DNA from: Methanoregula sp.
GTDB taxonomy: Archaea; Halobacteriota; Methanomicrobia; Methanomicrobiales; Methanospirillaceae
Direction: 5' to 3'
Length of the DNA stretch: 6,886 nucleotides
NCBI GenBank assembly: GCA_028711405.1
Contig: JAQTSH010000084.1
Coordinates: forward strand, 1-6,886
Position numbers and translations under genes: made by a program
Notes under the pieces: model-generated
The model's input: the letters and a program-made list of their open reading frames with translations, nothing else
Told to the model about the DNA's origin: nothing
Databases searched by the model: none
Shown: positions 6,693-6,886 of the stretch, piece after piece
Position numbering within the stretch: position 1 is the stretch's first letter
Layout of the letters: each line of letters begins with the position of its first letter

Positions 6693-6760
6693 CCGGTACA
6701 CCTTAAACGGATTCCAAATGGCAGAACTCGTGCGATGGGTGGAATGACAGATCAGACCAT

Positions 6761-6782
6761 AGGGAAAGAAAAATAAAATAAT
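6761..6782 (-). terminator. T-rich stretch after tRNA-Phe: probable tRNA terminator and possible promoter of the toxin-antitoxin genes
   Basis: On the minus strand, about 35 bases after the tRNA 3' end, comes ATTATTTTATTTTTCTTTCC, an oligo-T pattern typical of archaeal termination. The same AT-rich stretch (TATTTTATTT, 6780-6771) could act as a TATA region for the antitoxin gene, with a start near 6748 and a leader of about 55 bases. Either or both may hold. Confidence 0.5.
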
Positions 6783-6815
6783 GGTTGGGAACCAGATTGG
6801 AACCCGTTTTCCCGA

Positions 6816-6886
6816 TGCCCCAGCCCGGATTTGAACCGGGGACAACTAGATCTTCAGTCTAGCGCTCTCCCAGTCTGAGCTACTAG
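6816..6886 (-). tRNA. tRNA-Phe (anticodon GAA), first three bases beyond the window
   Basis: The minus strand folds into a cloverleaf. The end of the 5' acceptor strand is CTAG, then T8-A9, the D stem GCTC/GAGC, the anticodon stem CTAGA/TCTAG around loop CTGAAGA (anticodon GAA), variable bases TTGTC, the T stem CCCGG/CCGGG with loop TTCAAAT, the 3' acceptor strand CTGGGGC and discriminator A at 6816. The 3' acceptor strand predicts GCC as the three missing 5' bases, for a full length of 74. CCA is not encoded (TCG follows), as is usual in archaea. The gene stands alone on this side; the adjoining toxin-antitoxin pair is separated by about 120 bases. Confidence 0.96.

Noticed and set aside
6693..6845. 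Upstream extension of the antitoxin frame to 117 residues
   Set aside because: The extension runs into the tRNA gene, reads the T-rich terminator as Phe/Ile, and the AAGGTG ribosome site clearly marks ATG 6692.
1..6886. CRISPR array, insertion sequence or rRNA
   Set aside because: I saw no regularly spaced direct repeats of CRISPR length, no transposase motifs or terminal repeats, and no rRNA-like sequence.

Overview
All seven recognisable genes in this window read right to left (minus strand). The organism looks like an archaeon, probably a methanogenic euryarchaeon of the Methanomicrobiales type. Three signs point this way: a tRNA gene with no encoded CCA, AT-rich boxes with purine-rich flanks placed where archaeal TATA/BRE elements belong, and AGGTG/GGGTG-type ribosome binding sites. 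No methanogenesis gene is present, so the lineage is an inference.

Layout in the direction of transcription: (1) a tRNA-Phe(GAA) gene at the right edge, missing only its first three bases. (2) A two-gene RelB/RelE-type toxin-antitoxin module (6241-6692), joined by a 4-base ATGA overlap and visibly AT-richer than the rest. (3) A 662-residue CPA2/Kef-type cation:proton antiporter with a cytoplasmic RCK (TrkA-N plus TrkA-C) module (3993-5981). (4) A 148-base control region with a strong inverted repeat and four GGTGCA/TGCACC elements. (5) An AMP-forming short-chain acyl-CoA synthetase (1949-3844) whose signature motifs and acyl-pocket residues look like the propionate (PrpE/ACSS3) branch rather than classical Acs. 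(6) A 231-base gap holding a likely promoter and several palindromes. (7) The start of a branched-chain amino acid ABC transporter operon: the lipoprotein binding protein (398-1717), then the LivH permease (from 346, cut by the left edge). The rest of the transporter (LivM, LivG, LivF) would lie beyond the left edge.

How they fit together: the liv genes form an uptake operon for branched-chain or related amino acids. The acyl-CoA synthetase activates a short carboxylic acid, probably propionate or acetate. Both have their own candidate promoters, and each carries a GGTGCA-containing palindrome or inverted repeat about 30-42 bases upstream of the TATA-like box, which raises the possibility of a shared regulator. 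The Kef-type antiporter and the toxin-antitoxin pair look functionally separate.

I found no clear new defence or mobile system. The most interesting items are the phased GGTGCA cluster upstream of the synthetase gene, the Cys-X2-Cys-X4-Cys-X2-Cys motif encoded in another frame through the same bases, and the predicted propionate pocket of the synthetase.
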